Shown here one piece after another: positions 53,055-61,935 of a DNA stretch of 64,000 nucleotides (the stretch's first letter is position 1; the number at the start of each line of letters is the position of its first letter). The notes under the pieces are model-generated. The model ran no database searches. It was not told the origin of the DNA and was given only the letters and a program-made list of their open reading frames with translations. The position numbers were made by a program, and so were the translations under genes. Location: the NCBI GenBank assembly GCA_016218805.1, contig JACRCW010000092.1:62001-126000 (forward strand). Direction: 5' to 3'. This stretch comes from Deltaproteobacteria bacterium (GTDB lineage Bacteria > Myxococcota > JACRCW01).

Positions 53055-54011
53055 GTGTCGTTGCGCAGCCTCAACCTTGGGGTGGCCCTGGTGGGCCTGG
53101 CGTGTCTGCCCGCCGCCGGGACCGCCGGTGGCGGCGCGGTGCAGCGCCCGGACGCCGCCGCCCCTGCGCCGGACGCCGCGGTCGCGCCGCGCCTGGCGGT
53201 TGCCACCTTCAATGTGCACCGCCTGTTTGACATGACGTGTGATACCGGCGCCTGCGGCGAGACCGACTACGAAGCGCACCCAACCGCCGATGAGTTCCGC
53301 ACCCGGACACTCGCCGTCGGCGCAGGGGTGCAACTGCTCGGTGTTGACGTCGCTGTGCTGCAGGAGATCGAATCACAGGCCTGCATGGACGCGCTGCAAC
53401 AAGCGCTGACCGCGCCATTCCCGGTGGCCGTCCTGGGTGAAACGGGTGGGGCGGCCTCGCTGGACGTCGCCGTGCTGGCCCGGGGTGAACTGGTGGCAAC
53501 CCGTTCACACGCCGCGGAAGTTCTTCCGCGCGCGGATGGCGGCGTCACCACGTTTGCGCGCGACTTGCTGGAGGTCCACCTGCGCGTGGGGACCGCGCAC
53601 GTGGTCGTGTTCGCGGCCCACTTCCGGTCCAAGCGCAGCGACGACCCGGACCGCCGCCTGGCCGAGGCGCGTGCCGCGCGACGGATCATTGACGGCGTTG
53701 CCGCGACGTACCCGGATGCGGTGGTTGTCCTAGGGGGCGACCTCAACGACACGCCGGGCTCAGCGCCGCTGCATGCGCTGGAAACGGACGGCGGGCTGAT
53801 ACGCGTGGCGCAGTGGCTGCCGGCAGCGGAGCAGGCCACCTACCACTTCAACGGCCAGGGCCAGGCACTGGACCACCTGTACGTTCTGCCGGCCGCGGCC
53901 CCGCGCATCATCCTTGAGAGTGTCCGGGTGATCCACGACGTTCCCTTGCCGACGGGAGGCTTTGCCGGTTCAGACCACGCGGCACTGCGCGCGGAGGTGC
54001 TCCTGCCATGA
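53055..54011 (+). CDS. Exported endonuclease/exonuclease/phosphatase family protein
   Basis: 318 residues if GTG 53055 is the start; the frame is open to GTG 53019. VSLRSLNLGVALVGLACLPAAG looks like a signal peptide, with a possible lipobox Cys. The catalytic core has VATFNVHRL, VAVLQEIES (metal-binding Glu), AAHFRSKR, VVLGGDLNDTPGS and the closing GSDHAAL. The family cuts DNA, RNA or phosphoesters; exported members often digest extracellular DNA. The next gene overlaps as ATGA. Confidence 0.88.
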   Translation: MSLRSLNLGVALVGLACLPAAGTAGGGAVQRPDAAAPAPDAAVAPRLAVATFNVHRLFDMTCDTGACGETDYEAHPTADEFRTRTLAVGAGVQLLGVDVAVLQEIESQACMDALQQALTAPFPVAVLGETGGAASLDVAVLARGELVATRSHAAEVLPRADGGVTTFARDLLEVHLRVGTAHVVVFAAHFRSKRSDDPDRRLAEARAARRIIDGVAATYPDAVVVLGGDLNDTPGSAPLHALETDGGLIRVAQWLPAAEQATYHFNGQGQALDHLYVLPAAAPRIILESVRVIHDVPLPTGGFAGSDHAALRAEVLLP

Positions 54012-54499
54012 CGCGCGCGCGCCGCCCGGGGCCCTCCCGCGCCTCGTTGAGGGAAGAGCTGCTGGCGCTGCTGACCGCGGACCTTGACGCCATGGAAAAG
54101 GCCCAGCGCGCAACGGTGGAAGGAGCCACGCACGCGGAAGCCCGCGCGGAAGACGACAAGGATACGCGCGCGCTGGAACAGACCTACCTGGCGCGCGGAC
54201 AGGCTGCCCGGGTGGAGCAGCTGCGCGACGCGGTTGCCCAGGTGCACACCATGCCGCTGGACGGCGCTGGAGACGCGGTGACGCTGGGCTCGCTGGTCAC
54301 GGCCGAGCACGACGACGGCGGACTCGTCGTGTGGATCGCCCCGCAGGGCGGTGGGAAGCGCCTGGCGGGCAGTGCCGTGCAGGTGGTGACGCCGCAATCT
54401 CCGCTCGGCGCAGCACTGCTGGGCCGGCGGGTGGGTGACGAATGCGAGCTGCGGGTTGCCGGCAAGCTCCGCGTGCTGAACATCCTGAGCGTTCGCTGA
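54008..54499 (+). CDS. GreA/GreB-like transcription factor
   Basis: 163 residues. The C-terminal half (from ~85) matches the Gre FKBP-like domain: VTLGSLVTAEHDD, then VVTPQSPLGAALLGRRVGD and the closing ECELRVAGKLRVLNI. The N-terminal part has a charged coil (LEQTYLARGQAARVEQLRDA) much shorter than the GreA coiled coil, and I could not find the paired acidic tip residues in the usual context. It may be a Gre-like factor with altered tip or a Rnk-type anti-cleavage protein. Coupled to the exported nuclease by ATGA. Confidence 0.75.
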   Translation: MTRARRPGPSRASLREELLALLTADLDAMEKAQRATVEGATHAEARAEDDKDTRALEQTYLARGQAARVEQLRDAVAQVHTMPLDGAGDAVTLGSLVTAEHDDGGLVVWIAPQGGGKRLAGSAVQVVTPQSPLGAALLGRRVGDECELRVAGKLRVLNILSVR

Positions 54500-54643
54500 G
54501 GGAACGCAACGACGTCCCAGGGCTGCCCCGATGCGTGAGCCTGATGGCAACCAAGTGGACTTGCGACCTCCACCTCTTGACGTACGTCCGCGGTCCTACC
54601 TGGACGGCGATAATGGCCTTGGTCCAGCAGTCCGGAGGTGCGC

Positions 54644-57600
54644 ATGGTGAAGGTCTCCCGAGGAGAATCAACCCGCACGCGCACGCCCGGCGAGATTCCC
54701 GCGACCCCGGTCACCCCCAGCGCGCCGGAACCGCAACACGCCCCAGTGACGACGGAGCCGCGCGACGCCATGGACCGGCGCGCCGCCGCCAGCACCGCAC
54801 GCACGGTGGGTGCGGTGGCTCCGCGCACGCCCTCCGCGGCCATGCCGGACGGGCCGCGGCTGAGTGCGGGGACCCTCGCTGCCCGCGCCGGCTCGGTCGC
54901 CGGACACGCGGCTTCCCGCCGTGCTGCCGCCGCGCCGCGTGCGGACCACGCACCCACAGGCCCGGGCGCGCCGGAACAACTTCTCTCGCACGCGGTCGCC
55001 AGCGTGCGAAGCCTGTCGCCGGGAAGGTTGGGTTCCGTGGACCCGTTGCAGGTGCTGGACTCCGTCAAGGACGCGCACGTGGCCGTGCAGGTCCCCCTGA
55101 AGGCGGGCGAGTACAAGCTCCAGGGTCACACCGTGCGCGTCCCCGCCAACACGACGATGACCGTGCAGATGGAGGTCCATGACGGACGCCTGGTGCCTGC
55201 GCGCGGCGGCCGTGGACAGCCGGAGGGCAGCGGCACGCGCGTGGACATCAACCCGCCACTTGACCTGCCCGCGTGGGCCACGGCGCGCGGCGCCTACGTT
55301 GAGGACAAGGGGAAGGGCCAGGGACAGGTCAAGGCGGACATTGGCGGCTGGTTTGACCAGAACATTGGCAAGAAGACGGACCTGCAGCTGGGCAACGTGG
55401 TGCGGTCCTTTGCAGACGGCAGCGCGGCCAGGCCTCCCTCCGCCAAGGAAAAGACGCCTTTCCCCGCGCAGATGTTTGACTTTGATAGCATGCGTTTCAC
55501 GGCGGGCGAGGTGACGCTGAAAGACCGCGCACTGGATCTGGGGTCCATGAAGGTGGACCTGGCGGATGGCAACCGGCTCACCATCGACGGGACGGGACGC
55601 AGCGCGACGGCGCACGGGCTGGTGAAACTCGATTCCGTGGGTGTGAACCAGGATGGGTTTTCGTTGAAGTCCGGCCCGACGACGGCGAGCGTGGAGGCCA
55701 CCTATGCGCGCCAACCCGATGGCACGCTGACGGTCTCCGGACGTGTGTCCGGGTTGGACGCCACGCTTGAGGGGCTGGAGTCCACGCGGGCCCGCGCGCC
55801 GGGCGACACCGACCCCGACCGCGTGAGCCTTGGCGCGTCCACCCTCCGCAATGGGCAGCTTTCCGCGGAGGTCCGCGTAGGCCAGCGTGGTGGCCGGACA
55901 ATGGCAGAGGCCACGTCGCTGCGGGCTTCCGGCGAAGTGACCGGCACCGTCAACGAGCTCAAGCTGGGCGTGAAGGATGGACGCGATGATGCGCGTCTTT
56001 CGGTGACCGGCGGCCGCCTGCAGGGGTCCTTTGCCGTGGGGCCTGACGGAACACGCGTGGATGCAACCGTGCGCGGCACGCGCCTGGAGGTGGCGGACCT
56101 GCAGTCCGAGGGCCGCCAGACCGCGCTGGACCTGCACCATGCGCGCGTGCAGGGCGACGCCAGGGTGAAGGTGGACACGGCCGCGCGCAGCGTGGAGGTG
56201 GAGGCCAGCGGCCGGCAGCTGGACGTGCGCGTGGATGACCTGCGCTACCGCGGACAGATGTTTGACGCGGACCTGGCGCGCACGGAGCTGACCGGTGACG
56301 GCACCCTGAAGGTGAGCAACAGCGGCGTGGCCATCCGCGGGGACCTGCGCATCAAGGGTGGGCTGGACGATTTCCGCGGCCAGCGTGCTGACGGCGACGT
56401 GGGCATTGATGTGGCCCGGGGGTCAACGCTGGACGCGCACCTCACCGAGCTGCGCGCGGGCGCGGATGGGTTTGCCCTGGATGCGAAGGGCACGGTGGAC
56501 GTGGGACTGGAGAAATACCGCGCGGCCATTCCCGGGGTGACCGCGGAGGGAGACGCGCGGCTGTCCGGCACCGGCGCGCTGTCCATCCGCAATGACCGCG
56601 TTTCGTTCACCAGCGAGGACGCGCGCCTGCGGATGAACGTCGACGACGCGAAGGTCGCGCCGGGCGGTGACGCGTTCTCGTTGGACGTGGCGCAGGGCAG
56701 TTCACTGGACCTGCGCGTCAACGCGTTCACCGCGAGCCGGGACGCCGCGGCGACGCAGCTGCAACTGCGCAAGGGCAGCGTTCTGGATGCCACGCTTGAC
56801 GGTGGGCACGTGCAGGCGGGCGGGACGCGCATGGACCTGCAGCCCGGCAGCCGCGCGCGCTTTGAGATTGACCGCATGGAGCAGAAGCCCGGCGCCGCCC
56901 CCGCGGTGCAGGGCCGGCTCTCCGTTGACGTCACCGCGACGGGTCAGGTTGCCACGGGACGCGAGCTGGCCCCGGGCGTCCGCCTGGATGCGATGGACGG
57001 GGCTGCGGGCACCGCAAGGCTCACCGTCGACGATGTCACGCTGCGCGAAGACGGGACCTTCTCGCTCAAGGGCGTGGCCGTGGGCGTGCACGCGCGCGCA
57101 GGGTCCATCCGTGGTGTGGCGGCGCCGCTGGCGGCCCCGGGTACCCCCATGGCGGCACCGGCGGCCCCCGTGGAGGTGCAAGGGCCCCGTTTGGCGCCGG
57201 AGGTTTCGCCCACGGGGACGCTCTCCGCGGGCACCGTCCAGGCTTCCTCCGCGGGTACCATTGCCGGCGCGGACACGCGCGTGGCGCGCGCCGCACAGCT
57301 GCAACCGTTGGAGATGGCCAAGCGGATCCAGGATGGCACGCTGCACCTGGAGATTCCCGTCGAGGGGCGCGTGGGCGGCAGCGTCCTGGGCGTGGACTTC
57401 TTGCCGGGCACGACCCTCACGTTGGACGCCAAGGTGGTCAATGGCCGGGTGATTCCGGACCAGACCAAGGCGACCCTGTCCAAGCCGGGCGACGCCACGG
57501 CGTGGGTGGGCGTGCGCGGGGCGTACTTTGACAAGAACAACACGCTGCGGGCTGACCTCAGCGGGTTCCCGGACCTATCCCTCAGCGACAAGCTGAAGAA

Positions 57601-59353
57601 CATGCCGATGGACGTCAGCCAGTTTGTGGACCGGTTGTCCGCCAAGGGTGAGCGTAAGAGCGGCAATACCGGCAGCGCGCCGGACATACTGAAGCTGGAC
57701 CGGGCCACGTTCTCCGTCCGTGACGCGTCCTTTGCGCCTGGGCCCATGGCGGTGCCCGGCGGTTTTGTGGACGTGGCCCCGGGCAACCGGATGTCCGTCT
57801 CCGGCACGCCCCAGGCCGCCACGCTGCGCGGGAACGTGAACCTCCGCGCCGTGGACGTGGTGCAGGACGGCGTAGCGCTCAAGACCGGCCCGGGCAGCGC
57901 GGAACTGGCGGTGCAGTGGAACGGTGATGCCTCCGGCAACGGCCGCGTGACGACCGAGTTGCGCAACATGTCGCTCCAGACGCAATACGCCGTCGAGAAG
58001 CGTGCGAACGGCGACTACCTCCACCTGGCGGAGGGCCGCGTGGAGGGCGGTTCACTCAGGCTGGTTGCAGACGTGAAGCGCGGCGCATCCGGCGCACCGG
58101 CGCTCACCGCGGGCGAGACCGTGCTGGACCTGCCCCGGTTTGACGGCACGCTGGCCGGCGGGCGCGTGACGGTGAAGGACGCGGACGGCACCGCGCAGGT
58201 TGAGCTGGGTCGCACGCGCGTGTCCGGCTCCGTGCACGCGGACCGCGCGGAGATTCGCATCACCGGTGAGGTGCAGGAGATGGACGCCGCGGTGCGCGAC
58301 TTTGCAGCCGCCGGGGGCCGCAGCAGCGCGCGGGTGGACTACGCGCGGGTGCAGGGCTCGGGGCGGGTCGATTTCTCGACGAAGACCGGCGTCAGCATCG
58401 ACGCGGACGTGCACCACGTGCAGCTGCGGGCGCCCGACCTGAAGGCCGGCACGGGCACCGGTACTATCGACGCGGGGACGACGGTCGTTGCTGGCAGCGG
58501 AAAGGTGTCCTTCCGGTCCAACGGGGATCTCTCCGTGAAGGGCGACCTGCGAATGCAGACGACGCTGGACGCCGCACGACTGGCGGCCGGCACCGCGGGC
58601 AACCAGGTGGATGCGAAGGTTGACGCGGGGTCCACCGTCACCGCCCGGGTCAACTCGCTCACGCTGAGCCGCGCGGACGGGCTGCGGATAGCCGGCGAGG
58701 CGGGTGTGGACCTGACGGTGGCAGACTTTGCCACGGACGCCGGGGGCGCGCGTGTGACCGGCCGCGCGCGGGTCCGCGGCGGTGGCGCGTTCACCGTTGA
58801 CCCCGCGCGGGGACTGGACCTCCCCAAGGCGGTGCGCGTGGACGTTGACGTCACGGACGCCAAGTTGGGCATACCCGGCAGCGGGCTGTTCCTTGACGTG
58901 GCCAAGGGAACCCGCCTGACGCTGCAGCCCTCCGAGGCGGACCTGGGTCCTGACGGCACCCTGCGCCGCGTGGACCTGGGCAAGGGAAGCCGCATGACGG
59001 GCACGTTGGACGGGGGCGAATTCCGTCTCCCCGGCACCGACGGTCCCATCGTCCTGGGCGCGGGGACCGGGTTCGACTTCGTGGCCGACGAAGCCGTCCT
59101 GGAGAACGGGGCCCGCGTGGTGCAGGGGCACCTGACGCTCCAGGCGGAGGTGGACGCGTCCTCGGTGGACCTTGCAGCTCTTACGCGGCGCGGCGCCGTG
59201 ACCATCGCCAAGGTGGAGGGAGCGCGGGCCCACCTCAACGTCAACGTGGGAACCGTCCGCCTGGGGGCGGACGGATCGGTAGAACTGCGTGACACGTCCG
59301 CGGAGCTGGACGCAAAACTGGCCGATATCAGCGGCGAGTATTGGAAGAAGTGA
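54644..59353 (+). CDS. 1,569-aa beta-rich protein, internally duplicated
   Basis: Unknown function. ATG 54644 follows CCGGAGGT at good spacing. Residues 1-~135 are a Pro/Ala/Arg-rich leader without a standard signal peptide. Two long homologous halves follow, about 140-860 and 895-1569. Matching blocks are GNRLTIDGTGRSATAHG against GNRMSVSGTPQAATLRG, VNQDGFSLKSGPT against VVQDGVALKTGPG, ARVQGDARVKVDT against ARVQGSGRVDFST, and RKGSVLDATLDGG against GKGSRMTGTLDGG. The sequence is almost all short beta strands with D-G turns, like AsmA/TamB or beta-helix proteins. No Cys seen. Its upstream gap (54500-54643) has no clear promoter. Confidence 0.8.
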   Translation: MVKVSRGESTRTRTPGEIPATPVTPSAPEPQHAPVTTEPRDAMDRRAAASTARTVGAVAPRTPSAAMPDGPRLSAGTLAARAGSVAGHAASRRAAAAPRADHAPTGPGAPEQLLSHAVASVRSLSPGRLGSVDPLQVLDSVKDAHVAVQVPLKAGEYKLQGHTVRVPANTTMTVQMEVHDGRLVPARGGRGQPEGSGTRVDINPPLDLPAWATARGAYVEDKGKGQGQVKADIGGWFDQNIGKKTDLQLGNVVRSFADGSAARPPSAKEKTPFPAQMFDFDSMRFTAGEVTLKDRALDLGSMKVDLADGNRLTIDGTGRSATAHGLVKLDSVGVNQDGFSLKSGPTTASVEATYARQPDGTLTVSGRVSGLDATLEGLESTRARAPGDTDPDRVSLGASTLRNGQLSAEVRVGQRGGRTMAEATSLRASGEVTGTVNELKLGVKDGRDDARLSVTGGRLQGSFAVGPDGTRVDATVRGTRLEVADLQSEGRQTALDLHHARVQGDARVKVDTAARSVEVEASGRQLDVRVDDLRYRGQMFDADLARTELTGDGTLKVSNSGVAIRGDLRIKGGLDDFRGQRADGDVGIDVARGSTLDAHLTELRAGADGFALDAKGTVDVGLEKYRAAIPGVTAEGDARLSGTGALSIRNDRVSFTSEDARLRMNVDDAKVAPGGDAFSLDVAQGSSLDLRVNAFTASRDAAATQLQLRKGSVLDATLDGGHVQAGGTRMDLQPGSRARFEIDRMEQKPGAAPAVQGRLSVDVTATGQVATGRELAPGVRLDAMDGAAGTARLTVDDVTLREDGTFSLKGVAVGVHARAGSIRGVAAPLAAPGTPMAAPAAPVEVQGPRLAPEVSPTGTLSAGTVQASSAGTIAGADTRVARAAQLQPLEMAKRIQDGTLHLEIPVEGRVGGSVLGVDFLPGTTLTLDAKVVNGRVIPDQTKATLSKPGDATAWVGVRGAYFDKNNTLRADLSGFPDLSLSDKLKNMPMDVSQFVDRLSAKGERKSGNTGSAPDILKLDRATFSVRDASFAPGPMAVPGGFVDVAPGNRMSVSGTPQAATLRGNVNLRAVDVVQDGVALKTGPGSAELAVQWNGDASGNGRVTTELRNMSLQTQYAVEKRANGDYLHLAEGRVEGGSLRLVADVKRGASGAPALTAGETVLDLPRFDGTLAGGRVTVKDADGTAQVELGRTRVSGSVHADRAEIRITGEVQEMDAAVRDFAAAGGRSSARVDYARVQGSGRVDFSTKTGVSIDADVHHVQLRAPDLKAGTGTGTIDAGTTVVAGSGKVSFRSNGDLSVKGDLRMQTTLDAARLAAGTAGNQVDAKVDAGSTVTARVNSLTLSRADGLRIAGEAGVDLTVADFATDAGGARVTGRARVRGGGAFTVDPARGLDLPKAVRVDVDVTDAKLGIPGSGLFLDVAKGTRLTLQPSEADLGPDGTLRRVDLGKGSRMTGTLDGGEFRLPGTDGPIVLGAGTGFDFVADEAVLENGARVVQGHLTLQAEVDASSVDLAALTRRGAVTIAKVEGARAHLNVNVGTVRLGADGSVELRDTSAELDAKLADISGEYWKK

Positions 59354-59358
59354 GCGGC

Positions 59359-60522
59359 TCAGCGCGTGTTGAACACGTAGTCCGGATACAGCACGTCCAC
59401 GGTGGCAACGGTTTCCTTGCCTCCGCCCGGCGCATCCACGCGCACGGTGATGCCGTCCGTGTGGTTCTTTTCAATCTCCGTGGGGTGCGTGGACTTCTCC
59501 ACGCGCACGCCGGACTGGTAGCCCACCGGGATGACGGCGCGGACGCTGGCCGGCTCCGTCTTGAAGTTCTTCACTTCGATCCGGTAGCGCCGGAAGCGGT
59601 CCGCGCGGATGACGTACGTGTCCGGTTCCTGCGCGCTGGCACGCACGCGCACCACGTTGCGGTCCTCGTCCTTGTCCAGGAACCACTTGACCCGCAGGTC
59701 CGGCGCCCCGCCGCCGCGGACCTCCGCCTTTTCACCGTGCGCCACCGTCGGCAACAGGTCTTCACCCAGGAACGCCTGGCTGCCCTGCCTGTCCAGTTGG
59801 AACAGGCGGATCTTCCCCGGCAGCAGCGCGCTCTTGTCCGGCGTCAGCGCCGTGTCATTCACCAGCACGTAGAACAGTTCCGGCGTCAGCGGCTGCGGCG
59901 CGCCGCCCACGTACGGCATGGGTGACAGCGGCACGCGGTAGATGCGCTGGCTGGGGATGGGGGACGGTGTCATGGCGTTGACCTTGCGCCCCTCCGGCAT
60001 TCCCAGCGGGCCGCGGTAGGACAGACCGCTTCCCAGCGCCACATCCACGTCGTCAAACCGCTCACCGCTGCGGTTGAACGCCGTGGCCTCCTTGTGGATG
60101 CGCCAGGCGCCGCCCTGCCCGTCCAGCACGCCCTGGTAGCTGGTCTCGCGCGTGATGTTCCCCAGCAGGTAGCTCACGCGGAAGGTGGTCACCGCGTCCT
60201 TCTCCGCAAACACCTCCGCCTCCACCGCGCCGGAGTCGCCCGGCGGGAACGTGAACCCAATGACGCGCACGTCGTCACCGCCGCCCAGCACGGTCAGCAT
60301 CAGCGACCCCGGATCAATCACCACGTTCTTCCAGCTGAACAGCACCGTGTTGGTGCCTTTGGTGAGGCCCACCGTCCGCGTCTCGTTGACCAGGTGGCCG
60401 CGCTCACCCAGTTGCAGGTTCGCCTTGTCCCGCCTGGGCGTGGGCGTCATGGCCGTGCGCGCCTGCAGCAGTCCGGCTCCGGCCAGCATCAGCAGCGTAG
60501 AAACAACAAAGAAGCGCCGCAT
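59359..60522 (-). CDS. Secreted DUF4139-type protein
   Basis: 387 residues. Signal peptide MRRFFVVSTLLMLAGAGLL. The mature part has the DUF4139 layout: an N-terminal block with GLTKGTNTVLFSWKNVVIDPGS, RVSYLLGNITRETSYQGVL, and a C-terminal beta domain (VRVRASAQEPDTYVIRADRF, RYRIEVKNFK). Function of such proteins is unclear; some have been linked to exopolysaccharide control. It begins 3 bp after the stop of the paralogous gene behind it and shares its overall plan, so it looks like a tandem duplicate. Confidence 0.82.
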   Translation of the reverse strand: MRRFFVVSTLLMLAGAGLLQARTAMTPTPRRDKANLQLGERGHLVNETRTVGLTKGTNTVLFSWKNVVIDPGSLMLTVLGGGDDVRVIGFTFPPGDSGAVEAEVFAEKDAVTTFRVSYLLGNITRETSYQGVLDGQGGAWRIHKEATAFNRSGERFDDVDVALGSGLSYRGPLGMPEGRKVNAMTPSPIPSQRIYRVPLSPMPYVGGAPQPLTPELFYVLVNDTALTPDKSALLPGKIRLFQLDRQGSQAFLGEDLLPTVAHGEKAEVRGGGAPDLRVKWFLDKDEDRNVVRVRASAQEPDTYVIRADRFRRYRIEVKNFKTEPASVRAVIPVGYQSGVRVEKSTHPTEIEKNHTDGITVRVDAPGGGKETVATVDVLYPDYVFNTR

Positions 60523-60525
60523 GGG

Positions 60526-61866
60526 TCACCGCCCCTTCTTTTCGGCCAGCGTGCCGCGTTTCACGGAGATGGCGTACCGGAGCACTTTCCGGCCAAAGCC
60601 GTCCAGGTCTTCGCGGACCACCAGTGTCGTCGTGTTCTCCGCCTTGGCGGACTTGAGCGTGACGGTCGCGGGGGCCTCGTGGCTCTGGCGCACTTCAAAT
60701 GTTGCGGGTTCGGCCGCGCCGTTCACCAACGTCAGCTCCCACTCCGTGATGTCCTCCCAGCCCAGCGTGCGGCCCAGTGCATCCTTGTCCACCACCTTGC
60801 GCGCGAAGCTCTTGACGTACGCCTCGCACGTCACGCCCGGCGTGGAACCCACCGGAGCTTCCGCCTCCTCGCCCATGGGCGTGTACGGGAGTTGCCCATT
60901 GCCATCAAACGCATTGCCGTCACGCGTCGCGCGGAACAGCAGCAGGCGCCCCTCCGGGAGCGGCTGCGTACCCATGCGGTTCTCCCGGGTGTTCTTGAAT
61001 GAGAGCACGCGTTGTGCGGGGACCCGGCCGCTGGGATTCACGCAGCGGTACACGTCCTTCACCGCCACGTCGCGGTAGCTGAACGCGCGCATGCGCCGCG
61101 CGCCCGCGTTGGGAACGCTCTCGGTTCCCTCAATGCTGTACAGGTGCAGTTCACTGAGGCTCTCGCGTTCCACCGCCTTGGGCCGGCTGGCGCGCATGGC
61201 CCCGCCGGACGCCTTGGACAGCGACGCGGGCGCGGCGGCGGGCATGGCCTCGTCCTCCGCGAACTCACGCATCATCTCCTGGGCCGGTGCCTGCGGCGCG
61301 TACCCGCGCGCCTCCTGCTTGAAGCGCTGTGCAATCTCCGCAATGCGCTCCACCAGGCGGACCTCACCCACCACCAGCCGGAACCTCGCATCCCGGTATT
61401 CCTCCCCGCTGCTGTTGGTCACGGTGATCCACGTCTCCACGGATGCGCGCCCGCCGCCGGTGAGGGTGACGAGGTGGTCCCCGGCCCAGGTGAGGCCGCT
61501 GGTGAAATACTGCACGGACATGGGCCCCCCCACCTGCTCAGCGGCCTGCAACTCCCACACAAGGCTCTCGCCGTGGTCCAGCGGATAGGTGGTATTGAGG
61601 ACCTTCACGCCCGGCGGCGGGAACGCCAGCAGCGACGTCGGGTCAATCAGCGTGCCCGACCATTCGAAGCGCATGGGATTCACGCCCTTCTTGAGGACCA
61701 CCGCGCGGCGGTCCTTCACCAGCGTGAGGTCCGCGCTGTTGTAGATGGTGACACTGACGTCCTGGCGTTCGGCGACGGTGGCAAAGCCGACAAACGCGAG
61801 CACGGGAGCAGACGCCGCGGTCACCCCGACGAGGACTGCGGTCAAAACGCGTGCAGGTGTGCGCAT
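60526..61866 (-). CDS. Secreted DUF4139-type protein, paralogue
   Basis: 446 residues from ATG 61866. The N-terminus (MRTPARVLTAVLVGVTAASA) is signal-like. YNSADLTLVKDRRAVVLKKG, RFEWSGTLIDPTSLL and SVQYFTSGLTWAGDHLVTL match the same positions in the neighbouring gene. A ~60-residue Ala/Pro/Met-rich insertion (PAQEMMREFAEDEAMPAAAP and beyond) separates the two beta domains; the second has LSELHLYSIEGTESVPN. Both genes are in the same operon, 3 bp apart. Confidence 0.85.
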   Translation of the reverse strand: MRTPARVLTAVLVGVTAASAPVLAFVGFATVAERQDVSVTIYNSADLTLVKDRRAVVLKKGVNPMRFEWSGTLIDPTSLLAFPPPGVKVLNTTYPLDHGESLVWELQAAEQVGGPMSVQYFTSGLTWAGDHLVTLTGGGRASVETWITVTNSSGEEYRDARFRLVVGEVRLVERIAEIAQRFKQEARGYAPQAPAQEMMREFAEDEAMPAAAPASLSKASGGAMRASRPKAVERESLSELHLYSIEGTESVPNAGARRMRAFSYRDVAVKDVYRCVNPSGRVPAQRVLSFKNTRENRMGTQPLPEGRLLLFRATRDGNAFDGNGQLPYTPMGEEAEAPVGSTPGVTCEAYVKSFARKVVDKDALGRTLGWEDITEWELTLVNGAAEPATFEVRQSHEAPATVTLKSAKAENTTTLVVREDLDGFGRKVLRYAISVKRGTLAEKKGR

Positions 61867-61935
61867 GGCGCGCACCGTAATCCCTGGGGACGGGGCGTGA
61901 ACAGCACTGCGGCGGACACCGCCGTGCAACGCTCC

